Assembly: GCF_902497785.1 (NCBI RefSeq)
Contig: NZ_CABVHK010000012.1
Coordinates: forward strand, 1-64,000
Length of the DNA stretch: 64,000 bases
Direction: 5' to 3'
Source: Pseudomonas fluorescens
Lineage (GTDB): Bacteria > Pseudomonadota > Gammaproteobacteria > Pseudomonadales > Pseudomonadaceae
Below, piece after piece: positions 35,451-43,550 of the stretch (within the stretch, counting starts at the first letter, position 1; each line of letters begins with the position of its first letter). Both the position numbers and the translations under genes were made by a program. The notes beneath the pieces were generated by a model, which was not told where the DNA came from, did no database searches, and worked only from the letters and a program-made list of their open reading frames with translations.

Positions 35451-36431
35451 TCAAACGTTGTAAATATCGGCTTTGTATTTGGCCAGGTTCTCGGGGATCA
35501 GCAACCAGTCGATTGTCTGTTGGAGACCCTGTCGAATGTCATACTTCGGCTCGAAGCCCGTCAGTCCGCGTATTTTCGTGTTATCGCACCACAAGCGGAA
35601 AACTTCCGACTTGCCGGGACGAATTCTTTGCTCATCAGTCAGGAACTCGACATCACTGCCCATCAGCTCACGGATGAGGTTAAGGGTGTCACCGACGGAT
35701 ATCTCGTAGTTGGAGCCGATGTTAACGACTTCCCCTACTGCCTCATCACAACGAGCCAATTCCAGAAACCCACGGCAAGTATCTGCGACGTAGTTGAAGT
35801 CACGCGTCGGGGTGGTATCGCCCAGTTGAATCTGTTTCTTGCCGCTGGCAATCTGGGTAATGATGGTAGGGATCACGGCCCTTGCAGATTGCCGAGGACC
35901 GTAGGTGTTGAAGGGACGCGCAATGGTCAAAGGCAAATCAAATGCATTGTAAAAACTCATCGCCATTGCATCGGCACCAATCTTCGAAGCACTGTAAGGC
36001 GACTGCGCCTGCAACGGGTGCTTTTCATCGATCGGCACATATTGTGCGGTACCGTATACTTCACTGGTGGAAGTATGGATAACCCGCTGAACCCCGTTTT
36101 CCAGAGCAGCCTGGCAAATGTTCAACGTCCCCTTGATATTGGTATCGACGTAACTATCAGGAGCGACGTAAGAGTAAGGAATAGCAATCAGCGCGGCCAG
36201 GTTGAAAACGACATCAACATCTTTCGTGATGTGTTTGCAGTAATGTGGATCACGCACATCCCCACTCAATACTTCGATGCTTTTCAAGCAATCGACGCTT
36301 TCCAGCCAGCCCCAGTAATTAAAGGAGTTGTACTGAGACAGCGCCTTGACTTCATACCCTTCGCGCACGAGCAATTCGGTCAGGTGAGAACCGATAAAAC
36401 CGTCAGCGCCTGTAATTAATGCCTTTTTCAC
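35451..36431 (-). CDS. legB: NAD-dependent NDP-GlcNAc 4,6-dehydratase LegB
   Basis: First dedicated step of the nonulosonate route: dehydration of GDP-GlcNAc to the 4-keto-6-deoxy sugar. It has 326 residues, extended SDR fold: TGADGFIGSH (7-16), VFNLAALIAIPYSY, HTSTSEVYGTAQ, catalytic Tyr/Lys in SPYSASKIGADAMA and RPFNTYGPRQSARAVIPT. With the PtmE-like enzyme the pathway is probably GDP-linked, as in Campylobacter. It follows the second amidotransferase by 25 bp. Confidence 0.93.
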   Translation of the reverse strand: MKKALITGADGFIGSHLTELLVREGYEVKALSQYNSFNYWGWLESVDCLKSIEVLSGDVRDPHYCKHITKDVDVVFNLAALIAIPYSYVAPDSYVDTNIKGTLNICQAALENGVQRVIHTSTSEVYGTAQYVPIDEKHPLQAQSPYSASKIGADAMAMSFYNAFDLPLTIARPFNTYGPRQSARAVIPTIITQIASGKKQIQLGDTTPTRDFNYVADTCRGFLELARCDEAVGEVVNIGSNYEISVGDTLNLIRELMGSDVEFLTDEQRIRPGKSEVFRLWCDNTKIRGLTGFEPKYDIRQGLQQTIDWLLIPENLAKYKADIYNV

Positions 36432-36456
36432 TTTAAATCCCTCATATCAAAACGAC

Positions 36457-37674
36457 TCAGGCCTTCCAGATGGGTTTCTTCAATTCCCACCCGGTGTTGG
36501 TCTTATCCCAAAGGTGAGGCGTTCTGAATTTTTCAATCACTTCGTCAAAACGCTGTTGAGTGATCCCCATGTACTCCAGGCACTGCTTCTGATAAATCTC
36601 AGGATACTCACCATCGAAGCGCTTGATTAACGATATGCCCTCATCCCGGGTAATATCGCCATTACGAATTTCTTGCGCGGCGTCATAAGTCGCGCGACCG
36701 ATACCAAACTTGATATACGTCGTATAGTAATGCAACCAATCGATCATATCGTCCAGAGAGCTGTACTTACTGAAGCTACCCTCGGTCCTGTGATCATTCG
36801 GCATGAAGTCAGAATTTTCGACAGAAAAATAGTAGGTCTCTTGGGGATGCCACTTCATGTAATAACCAAGGTAGTGAACCTCGGTACCAACTTCCTGAAG
36901 CTTGTACGGGCTCACTGGCAAATAAGCTTCAAGATCCGCAGCAGTGAATTTATATTTTTCCATCAATTCCCGCGCACTGACGCCACCCAGGTACAAATCA
37001 TCCAACTGCCTCTCGGCAGAGTAGTATTTTGGGTCACGATTCGGCTTGTCGTTATCCTCGATAGCATTGCCGTATTCAGCTTCGTTTTCGCCGAAGATCA
37101 CGAGAGGGATGTCAAGCAAAGCAGACATTTTGGGAGCCAGGTTCTTTTGCCCGAGAATGAAGGGTTGAAAAGGATGGCAGAGGTCTTCAAAAGCGTGACG
37201 CGTCAGCGTGCGGTGTACTTGTTTGTTTTGGTGATACGTGTAGTTCGCAAAACCAGCGTTTAGCCAAGCGTCAAAATTATACCGACCTATATCGGTATAA
37301 AGTGCAGGCGGCCACGTGACAAGAATAGGGTTCATTTTGTATTTAAACTTGAGGACATGCGCAGCCATCACGCTATCCTTACCGCCGCTGCCTGGCACTA
37401 CGACGTCATAACTTCCATCAGTCCGGCGATGGCGGTCGCACAGATCTTTCAACTCACGTTCGCGCTCGGACCAATCAATCGACTTTTTCTTCTCAGCAAA
37501 GTTACAGGCATCGCAGACGCCATGCTCATCGAAAAAAATAGCTTTTTTAATCTCGCCCGGTTTGTTTTTGAACTCCACAGTCGACGAAGGCCGCTGGTTA
37601 TTCATGGAGCATTTTTTGCAAAACTGGATATCTAACGGAAGACCGTAGCGTCCAAACAATTCTTGATTATTCAT
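36457..37674 (-). CDS. N-acetyl sugar amidotransferase, module 2 (PtmG/LegA-like)
   Basis: Second WbpG-family enzyme in the locus, 405 residues and clearly different from module 1. Cysteine pairs CKKC (19-22) and CDAC (54-57) suggest zinc binding; the PP-loop is SGGKDS (96-101), against SGGLDS in module 1. It has longer insertions, including GENEAEYGNAIED, a pattern I associate with the PtmG/PseA-type enzymes of nonulosonate pathways. It sits directly before legB. Inferred job: amidination of the legionaminic-type sugar. Partner HisH/HisF genes are the two immediately upstream. Confidence 0.88.
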   Translation of the reverse strand: MNNQELFGRYGLPLDIQFCKKCSMNNQRPSSTVEFKNKPGEIKKAIFFDEHGVCDACNFAEKKKSIDWSERERELKDLCDRHRRTDGSYDVVVPGSGGKDSVMAAHVLKFKYKMNPILVTWPPALYTDIGRYNFDAWLNAGFANYTYHQNKQVHRTLTRHAFEDLCHPFQPFILGQKNLAPKMSALLDIPLVIFGENEAEYGNAIEDNDKPNRDPKYYSAERQLDDLYLGGVSARELMEKYKFTAADLEAYLPVSPYKLQEVGTEVHYLGYYMKWHPQETYYFSVENSDFMPNDHRTEGSFSKYSSLDDMIDWLHYYTTYIKFGIGRATYDAAQEIRNGDITRDEGISLIKRFDGEYPEIYQKQCLEYMGITQQRFDEVIEKFRTPHLWDKTNTGWELKKPIWKA

Positions 37675-37681
37675 TCCGGAC

Positions 37682-38290
37682 TCACAAAGCTAAAAAGTTT
37701 TCAAAAACACGAATACCGGTTTCGCGACTTTTTTCTGGATGGAACTGTACGCCAAAAATATTCCCGCGTTGTATTCCAGAAACGAACTGATGCCCGGCGT
37801 AGGTTGTCAGGGCGATAACATCAGTGTATTTCTGTACTTCGAAAGAGTGCATAAAATAGAAACGATCAGACGGACTCACGCCTTTCAACAATGGCGAATC
37901 ATTCACGATTGACACAGTGTTGAAACCCATATGCGGTACAACGCCTTTGCACTGCATAGGTCGCACTTCACCGAGCACCAAACCGAGCCCGGTGCTTTCG
38001 CCGTACTCAAAACCAACCTTGCTGAGTACTTGCATGCCCAGACAGATGCCGAGCAACGGGCGGTCAGTTGCCGCGTACTTGACAATCGCCTCCGCCATAC
38101 CCGATTCGTTTAGCTCACGCATGCCATCTACGAAACTGCCAACACCAGGCATTACCAGCTTATCGACGCCTGCCAAATCCTGAGGGTGTTTGACGACCTT
38201 AACCTTGGCGCCTGCGCATTCGAGCGCCTTGGCCATACTGAACACGTTGCCCGCGGCACCGTAGTCAACTACACCGATCTGCTGACTCAT
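37682..38290 (-). CDS. HisH-like glutaminase subunit of sugar amidination, module 2
   Basis: Class I glutamine amidotransferase, 202 residues, providing ammonia for amidination. Nucleophile Cys83 in LLGICLGMQVL; FGVQFHPEKSRETG holds the His/Glu pair. It overlaps the HisF-like gene by 4 bp (ATGA) and ends 7 bp before the amidotransferase start. It is nearer in pattern to the true histidine-pathway HisH than module 1, but no other his genes are adjacent apart from the distant hisC. Confidence 0.87.
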   Translation of the reverse strand: MSQQIGVVDYGAAGNVFSMAKALECAGAKVKVVKHPQDLAGVDKLVMPGVGSFVDGMRELNESGMAEAIVKYAATDRPLLGICLGMQVLSKVGFEYGESTGLGLVLGEVRPMQCKGVVPHMGFNTVSIVNDSPLLKGVSPSDRFYFMHSFEVQKYTDVIALTTYAGHQFVSGIQRGNIFGVQFHPEKSRETGIRVFENFLAL

Positions 38291-39036
38291 ACTGCTACCT
38301 CCACACCATGCTCGATCAAGAAGCGTTTAACGTCCCCAATCGTGGTTTTATCATAATGAAGCATTGAAGCCAGGGCTATACCGCTAGGGTTGGCCTGTTT
38401 TGCGACGTCCAGGATATGCTGAAGCGTCCCGGCGCCACTGGCCACGACTACGGGGATGTTCACCGCGTCCACCACTGCTTTTGCAAGGGCGATATCAAAA
38501 CCGCGTTGACGACCGTCACAATCAACCGACTGCAAAAGAATTTCGCCCGCACCACGTGCCTCTGCTTCTTTGGCCCACAAAACAACGTCGCGGTCGGTCG
38601 GTATACGACCACAGTCGGTGTAGCACACCCAGCTATTATCGGCGATTCGTTTAGCCTCAATATTCACAACGACAGATTGCCCGCCAAAAATCTGGGCTGC
38701 AGCGTCAATTCTGGACGGGTCTTCGATTGCACCGGTGTTGATGACGACCTTGTCCGCACCGTGGTGGAACAATTTTGAGAAATCATCAGGGTTACGCACG
38801 CCACCACCGACAGCAAAAGGAACGAGGATTCTCTTCGCCGTGTCCGAGATCAACTCATGAAGAATTTCACGTCGATATAAGCTGGCGACGATGTCGATAT
38901 AACAGATCTCGTCAGCACCCTGTGCATAATATTTATAGGCCAGGTCGCCCGGGTTGCCCATCTTTCGCAGCCCCTCAAAATGGACAGGTTTTACAACCTG
39001 TGGAGGCTTGACATCCAGCTTCGCAATTACTCGCAT
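38287..39036 (-). CDS. HisF-like subunit of sugar amidination, module 2
   Basis: (beta/alpha)8-barrel protein of 249 residues. MRVIAKLDVKPPQVVKPVHF replaces the usual R-I-I-P-C-L-D start of HisF, and KMGNPGDLAYKYY and FAVGGGVRNPDDFSKLF are present. It is shorter than the module 1 protein (261 residues) and divergent from it, so module 2 is not a recent duplicate of module 1. First gene of the set, read before its HisH partner, opposite to the order in module 1. Confidence 0.87.
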   Translation of the reverse strand: MRVIAKLDVKPPQVVKPVHFEGLRKMGNPGDLAYKYYAQGADEICYIDIVASLYRREILHELISDTAKRILVPFAVGGGVRNPDDFSKLFHHGADKVVINTGAIEDPSRIDAAAQIFGGQSVVVNIEAKRIADNSWVCYTDCGRIPTDRDVVLWAKEAEARGAGEILLQSVDCDGRQRGFDIALAKAVVDAVNIPVVVASGAGTLQHILDVAKQANPSGIALASMLHYDKTTIGDVKRFLIEHGVEVAV

Positions 39037-39079
39037 ATTTCACTCTCAAAATATAGTCGGCACAAAGAACCGAAAACCA

Positions 39080-39601
39080 TTATAAGGCCGCATCGTTCGC
39101 GATTTTTTTTCGTCGGATAAGCTTCGCCGGAACGCCTCCCCAAATCTCATCCGACGGAATATTCTTAGTGACCACGGAGTTCGCCCCTATGACCGAATTC
39201 CTGCCGATGCTCACGTCAGGGCTGATGAAGACATTGGCACCAATCCAGCAATAGTCACCGATCAACACATTTCCTTGCTTCTGCGGCGGACTCGCTACGG
39301 AGAAATCGGCGTCCGCGTCGGCGGACTGTGTATACATCCTCACATTGTGCGAGATGCGACAGCCAGAGCCGATCTTTACAGTACACCCGGATACCGCCTG
39401 GACGGTCGACAAACCGCCAATATAGCTGCCCTCCCCGGCCTCAATTTTACCGTCGCCGTAAAATTGAATATAAGCACCGTTAAAGCCAAAGTTTTTATGC
39501 AGATCATATTTACTGCGATAGGTTGTGTAGGTTATTTCCCAACCTGCGTGTCGAAGAAAATCCAGCAACCTGGCAGCAAAGCGATACACAACAACCTTCA
39601 T
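39080..39601 (-). CDS. Left-handed beta-helix acetyltransferase (WbbJ/serine-acetyltransferase-like)
   Basis: A 173-residue hexapeptide-repeat acetyltransferase. Repeats start near residue 50 (KIEAGEGSYIGG, CTVKIGSGCRIS). The conserved C-terminal stretch GDYCWIGANVFISPDVSIG, then GANSVVTKNIP and GGVPAKLI, is typical of sugar O-acetyltransferases and of CysE/LacA relatives. It overlaps the wzx stop by 4 bp. It may O-acetylate an O-unit sugar or acylate an amino group; the substrate is unknown. Confidence 0.82.
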   Translation of the reverse strand: MKVVVYRFAARLLDFLRHAGWEITYTTYRSKYDLHKNFGFNGAYIQFYGDGKIEAGEGSYIGGLSTVQAVSGCTVKIGSGCRISHNVRMYTQSADADADFSVASPPQKQGNVLIGDYCWIGANVFISPDVSIGRNSVIGANSVVTKNIPSDEIWGGVPAKLIRRKKIANDAAL

Positions 39602-40890
39602 CTTGAAAAGCCTCGGTTCACAATCAACGACAGCGAGGAAGTTACTTCAGACCATGGCATTTTATAAATGCGTCGCGACAACAACCATGCAAAGGAAAAC
39701 AGCACCCCCTCGGAAAGCGCGTACGCAATGGCAGCGCCTTGCAGGCCGAGCAGCTTCACAAAAGCGATGGTGACCAGGACAGAGAAAACCCCCGTGCACA
39801 CAGTCACCAGGGAGACGCTGCTGGTGCGAGAGGAGAAGAAGAACAGTCCTGCAATCGACATGTACATTCCCTTGAACGTCTGACCCAGGAAAAACCAGAA
39901 TACGATATCTTTGGCCGCCGCAAAATCCTTCCCGACCACCGCTGAGAAAAACAGTTCGCAAAATCCGATTGCTACAAGCGCCATCGCTATGAAGGTCAAC
40001 CACACCAGATAAGTCACCCCGACCACTTCCAACCGGGCGTCATCGGTGTTTTCTTTCAGTTTTCCATACAGCCACGGGCCATAGACCTTGATAAACGCGT
40101 CGGCGATCAGCCCCATGATCATCCCGATCTGAAGCGCCAAGGTGTATATGCCAACCGCCTGCACATCAAGCATGTTGGCAATGATGAACCGATCCGCGAC
40201 GACCATCACCAGCCCGCCAATCACGTGCGGAATGAGAGGCACACCGAATTTCAGCGCGTCTTTAACTTGACCTTCACCCGCTTTAGGGCGGCTCAACTCG
40301 CTGTTCAAAAACAAAGCAATCAACGCCAGGACGCCAAAAACGGCCGTTGCGATGACCTGTCCCAGCACCCGCCCTTCCCAAGCCATCAAAAAACCGAAAA
40401 TACAAATCAACGATACGCCGGCATTCATCAAGCCTTGGGAAACCTGGAAGACGCCGTACTGCTTGGCAACGCCACGCACCTGCCAAAGCGTCAGTTTGAT
40501 ATTGATAAGGAACTGCAAACCGGAGATCAGGACGGCAATCAGCAACCATTCATAGGGCAGGTTCGTCGGTTCTTCCAACCACTTGCCGAACACGGCCACC
40601 AGAGCAAAGATCACCGCCGTGCTGACAAAAAGGATCCCGACGCAGGCCCCTATGTATCGAGACAGAACGCTCTTTTCCAACTCAAAATAACGAACGCCGA
40701 TCGCCCCATGCACACTCAACCCAGTCAGGGTGCCGAAGAGGTTGACCATGATGCCGAACATGGCGACCACCCCATAGTCAGCGGGTGTCAGCGCACGCGT
40801 CAGAAACGGCAGAAGCAAAAAAGGAATTCCGGCGTTGATGATATTCGCGCCCAGAAATATCCCTGCATTACCGAACAGTCTTTTATTCAT
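39598..40890 (-). CDS. wzx: O-antigen flippase (Wzx)
   Basis: Polysaccharide transporter of the MATE/MOP superfamily, 430 residues, with about twelve to fourteen membrane helices. It flips undecaprenyl-diphosphate-linked O-units to the periplasm. The N-terminus (GNAGIFLGANIINAGIPFLL then LTRALTPADYGVVAMF) is the usual Polysacc_synt signature. It starts immediately after the aminotransferase stop (0 bp gap) and overlaps the acetyltransferase by 4 bp. Confidence 0.92.
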   Translation of the reverse strand: MNKRLFGNAGIFLGANIINAGIPFLLLPFLTRALTPADYGVVAMFGIMVNLFGTLTGLSVHGAIGVRYFELEKSVLSRYIGACVGILFVSTAVIFALVAVFGKWLEEPTNLPYEWLLIAVLISGLQFLINIKLTLWQVRGVAKQYGVFQVSQGLMNAGVSLICIFGFLMAWEGRVLGQVIATAVFGVLALIALFLNSELSRPKAGEGQVKDALKFGVPLIPHVIGGLVMVVADRFIIANMLDVQAVGIYTLALQIGMIMGLIADAFIKVYGPWLYGKLKENTDDARLEVVGVTYLVWLTFIAMALVAIGFCELFFSAVVGKDFAAAKDIVFWFFLGQTFKGMYMSIAGLFFFSSRTSSVSLVTVCTGVFSVLVTIAFVKLLGLQGAAIAYALSEGVLFSFAWLLSRRIYKMPWSEVTSSLSLIVNRGFSR

Positions 40891-41997
40891 TCATGACTCA
40901 ATGCTCAATACGCTTTGCAGACCGGACACCACCTGCTTAATCACAGGAAAGACGTCAGCGCTCATCGGTAGGCTCATGACCCGCTGTGCAACAGCCGTGG
41001 AAACAGGCGTATCTGCCGAAGAACCATAACGACGGTAGACGGGCTGCTCGTTCAATGGCACCGGATAGTGAACGGCTGTGGGAATCCCTTTGAATTTAAG
41101 AGCGGCCTGGACCTCGTCTCGTTTGTCGACCATCACGGTGTATTGTGCATACATACTGGTGCGGTCCGATTTTTGCTGTACCCGTTTAACTCCCAACTCA
41201 TCCATCGCTCGGTTGTATTGAGCACCCGCCGCGATCCGTTGCTCGACTTCCCACTCAAATCGTTCAAGCTTGGCCAGCACGATGGCACACTGAAGCGTAT
41301 CCATACGTCCACCGAGACCGATACGGGTATGCAAATATCGCTGACTTTGACCATGAACACGAATTTCCCGACAGGCTTGGGCGAGCGCATCATCGGACGT
41401 AAATATCGCCCCGCCGTCGCCGTAACAACCTAGAGGCTTGCTTGGGAAAAAACTGGTACAACCGAAGGTCGACAAGTTGCAACTCTTGCGTCCCTTGTAC
41501 TCGGCTCCGAAACTTTGCGCCGCATCCTCGATGACCGGAATATTTCCATGACGGGCAGCAATTGCGTTGATTTCATCCATATCCGATGGTTGCCCATAGA
41601 GGCTAACCGGCATAATCGCCTTCGTCCTGGACGTTATTGCAATCTCTAATTTTTCAACATCGATATTGCACGTCAACGGATCGATATCAACAAATACGGG
41701 CGTCGCGCCCAAGAGAACAATCACTTCAGCGGTTGCGGCAAACGTAAACGGGGTAGTGACGATTTCATCATCCGGGCCCACGCCCAGCGCCATCAGGCTT
41801 ATCAGCAGAGCGTCAGTACCACTTGATACCGTAATGCAGTGCTTTGCACCCGTATAACTGGCAAGTTGCGATTCAAGCTCAGCAACTTCAGGCCCCATAA
41901 TATATTGGCCATGTTCCAGCACTGTATTCATTCGAAGTTGAATCTTGGATTTCAAAGCTTCGTATTGAGTTTTCAAATCGACGAATGGAATATTCAT
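40891..41997 (-). CDS. wbpE: UDP-2-acetamido-3-oxo-glucuronate aminotransferase (WbpE type)
   Basis: PLP-dependent DegT-family enzyme, 368 residues from ATG 41997, which overlaps the wbpD stop by 4 bp. It transaminates the 3-keto uronic acid made by WbpB. PLP lysine Lys187 in SFFPSKPLGCYGDGGA; VSSGTDALLISLMA and VIEDAAQSFGAEYKG fit WbpE closely. The ORF start four codons upstream (at 42009) is rejected in favour of the conserved MNIPFVDLKTQYE start. Confidence 0.92.
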   Translation of the reverse strand: MNIPFVDLKTQYEALKSKIQLRMNTVLEHGQYIMGPEVAELESQLASYTGAKHCITVSSGTDALLISLMALGVGPDDEIVTTPFTFAATAEVIVLLGATPVFVDIDPLTCNIDVEKLEIAITSRTKAIMPVSLYGQPSDMDEINAIAARHGNIPVIEDAAQSFGAEYKGRKSCNLSTFGCTSFFPSKPLGCYGDGGAIFTSDDALAQACREIRVHGQSQRYLHTRIGLGGRMDTLQCAIVLAKLERFEWEVEQRIAAGAQYNRAMDELGVKRVQQKSDRTSMYAQYTVMVDKRDEVQAALKFKGIPTAVHYPVPLNEQPVYRRYGSSADTPVSTAVAQRVMSLPMSADVFPVIKQVVSGLQSVLSIES

Positions 41998-42575
41998 GCG
42001 CCAAGGCACTCCAGAGTCTCACCCACCAACTTATAGCGCTGTGCCGTATGGGGGCAGGTGTACTCACCTTCTCCAGACAGCAACAGCGGAATACGCTCAC
42101 CTTGCTGACTCATCCAGCCAATTTGCTTTGCAGGCACACCTGCAATCAAAGCGTAAGGTTTGACATCCCTATTGACCACAGCACCCGCGGCGATGAAGGC
42201 GTATTCACCAATGGTCACCCCGCAAACTACCGTGCAATTGGCCCCCAACGTAACGCCTCTTTTCACGACAGTGTCGCGATACTCGTCTTTGCGTGACACT
42301 GCGCTTCGCGGGTTGTAGACATTGGTAAACACCATGCTTGGGCCACAGAAAACATCATCTTCAAGTGTAACGTTGTCATACACCGAGACATTGTTCTGTA
42401 TCTTCACGTTGTTGCCGATAACGACGCGATTACCCACAAAGACGTTTTGCCCCAACGAGCAATCCTTGCCGATACGAGCTTCTGCGCAGACATGTACAAA
42501 ATGCCACACGCGCGATCCACTTCCGATCTGCGCACCATCATCAACAATTGCTGAAGGATGTACCTGATAGGTCAT
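41994..42575 (-). CDS. wbpD: UDP-3-amino-uronate N-acetyltransferase (WbpD)
   Basis: Left-handed beta-helix acetyltransferase of 193 residues that acetylates the 3-amino group made by WbpE, giving UDP-GlcNAc(3NAc)A. Hexapeptide repeats run through IGSGSRVWHFVHVCAEARIG, LGQNVFVGNRVVIG and GVTLGANCTVVCGVTIGEYA; the WHFVHV segment and NVYNPRS are characteristic of WbpD. It lies 7 bp after wbpB and overlaps wbpE. Confidence 0.92.
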   Translation of the reverse strand: MTYQVHPSAIVDDGAQIGSGSRVWHFVHVCAEARIGKDCSLGQNVFVGNRVVIGNNVKIQNNVSVYDNVTLEDDVFCGPSMVFTNVYNPRSAVSRKDEYRDTVVKRGVTLGANCTVVCGVTIGEYAFIAAGAVVNRDVKPYALIAGVPAKQIGWMSQQGERIPLLLSGEGEYTCPHTAQRYKLVGETLECLGA

Positions 42576-42582
42576 ATAGCTC

Positions 42583-43533
42583 TCATCGACTCAAAGTGTT
42601 AAGAAAGGGATGGCCTTCATCGTCGGACGGCTTGCTGATGACAGATGAGCGGATGGTTTCTACTGTTTCCACGCAGTGTCGGGCATCTTCCAGGCCATAC
42701 CCACGGCCCGCCAATATTTCCTGGTAGCTGACGGTATGAAGATCAGTGAAGCCTTCAGAAAACTCAATCTCATCGCCGTCGACGGTAATCGAACGATACG
42801 TTGGCTTTTTACCTTTCACGACGTCAGGTAGATCGTTGGCATCGATAGAAAGAAACCAGCGGACACGGGCCTTTTCATATTCCAGATAGCCGGCAGCTTT
42901 ATACTCGCTGACGAAATGCACCACATTGCGCTGAAGCTTGCCGAAAATGAAATGGAGCATGTCGTAAAAATGCACACCAATATTGGTGGCTACACCGAAG
43001 GACTTACGCGGGTCGCCCTTCCAGCTTTCCATATACCACTTGCCACGCGACGTGATGTACGTGAGTTCGACGTCATACTTCGTTTCTCGATTTTCAACCG
43101 CAACCTTGTTTTTCAGCGTAAGGATTGCCTGGTGATGACGAAGTTGCAAAATATTATAAACGCGCTTGCCGGTCTCCTTTTCGACCAGGGCGAGGTCGTC
43201 CAGAATAGCGGCTGTTGGAACCAACGGTTTTTCACAAATGACGTCACAACCCAATCGAAGTCCGGCAGCGATATGGGCGTGATGTAGATAATTCGGCGAG
43301 CACACCGCTACGTAATCCAACGCACTAGCGGGGCGGCGCTTCAGGCCCCAAGCGTGATCGTAAAACCTCTCAAACTCGGTGAAAAACTCACTGCCCGGTG
43401 AAAGGCTGTCGATGATGCCCACGGAGTCGTTAATATCGTACGCGGACACCAATTCGTTACCGGTGTCTTTAATAGCGCGCATATGGCGGGGTGCTATATA
43501 ACCAGCCGCACCGATCAAGGCAAAACGTTTCAA
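42583..43533 (-). CDS. wbpB: UDP-GlcNAcA 3-dehydrogenase (WbpB)
   Basis: Gfo/Idh/MocA-type NAD-dependent oxidoreductase of 316 residues. It oxidises C3 of UDP-N-acetylglucosaminuronic acid, coupled to WbpE. N-terminal ALIGAAGYIAPRHMRAIKD, then CEKPLVPTAA and the GVATNIGVHFYDMLHFIFG segment, are typical of WbpB. It sits between wbpA and wbpD, the standard wbpA-B-(E)-D order, although here wbpD precedes wbpE in the transcript. Confidence 0.93.
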   Translation of the reverse strand: MKRFALIGAAGYIAPRHMRAIKDTGNELVSAYDINDSVGIIDSLSPGSEFFTEFERFYDHAWGLKRRPASALDYVAVCSPNYLHHAHIAAGLRLGCDVICEKPLVPTAAILDDLALVEKETGKRVYNILQLRHHQAILTLKNKVAVENRETKYDVELTYITSRGKWYMESWKGDPRKSFGVATNIGVHFYDMLHFIFGKLQRNVVHFVSEYKAAGYLEYEKARVRWFLSIDANDLPDVVKGKKPTYRSITVDGDEIEFSEGFTDLHTVSYQEILAGRGYGLEDARHCVETVETIRSSVISKPSDDEGHPFLNTLSR

Positions 43534-43550
43534 GAGGATAACTCCGTCGA

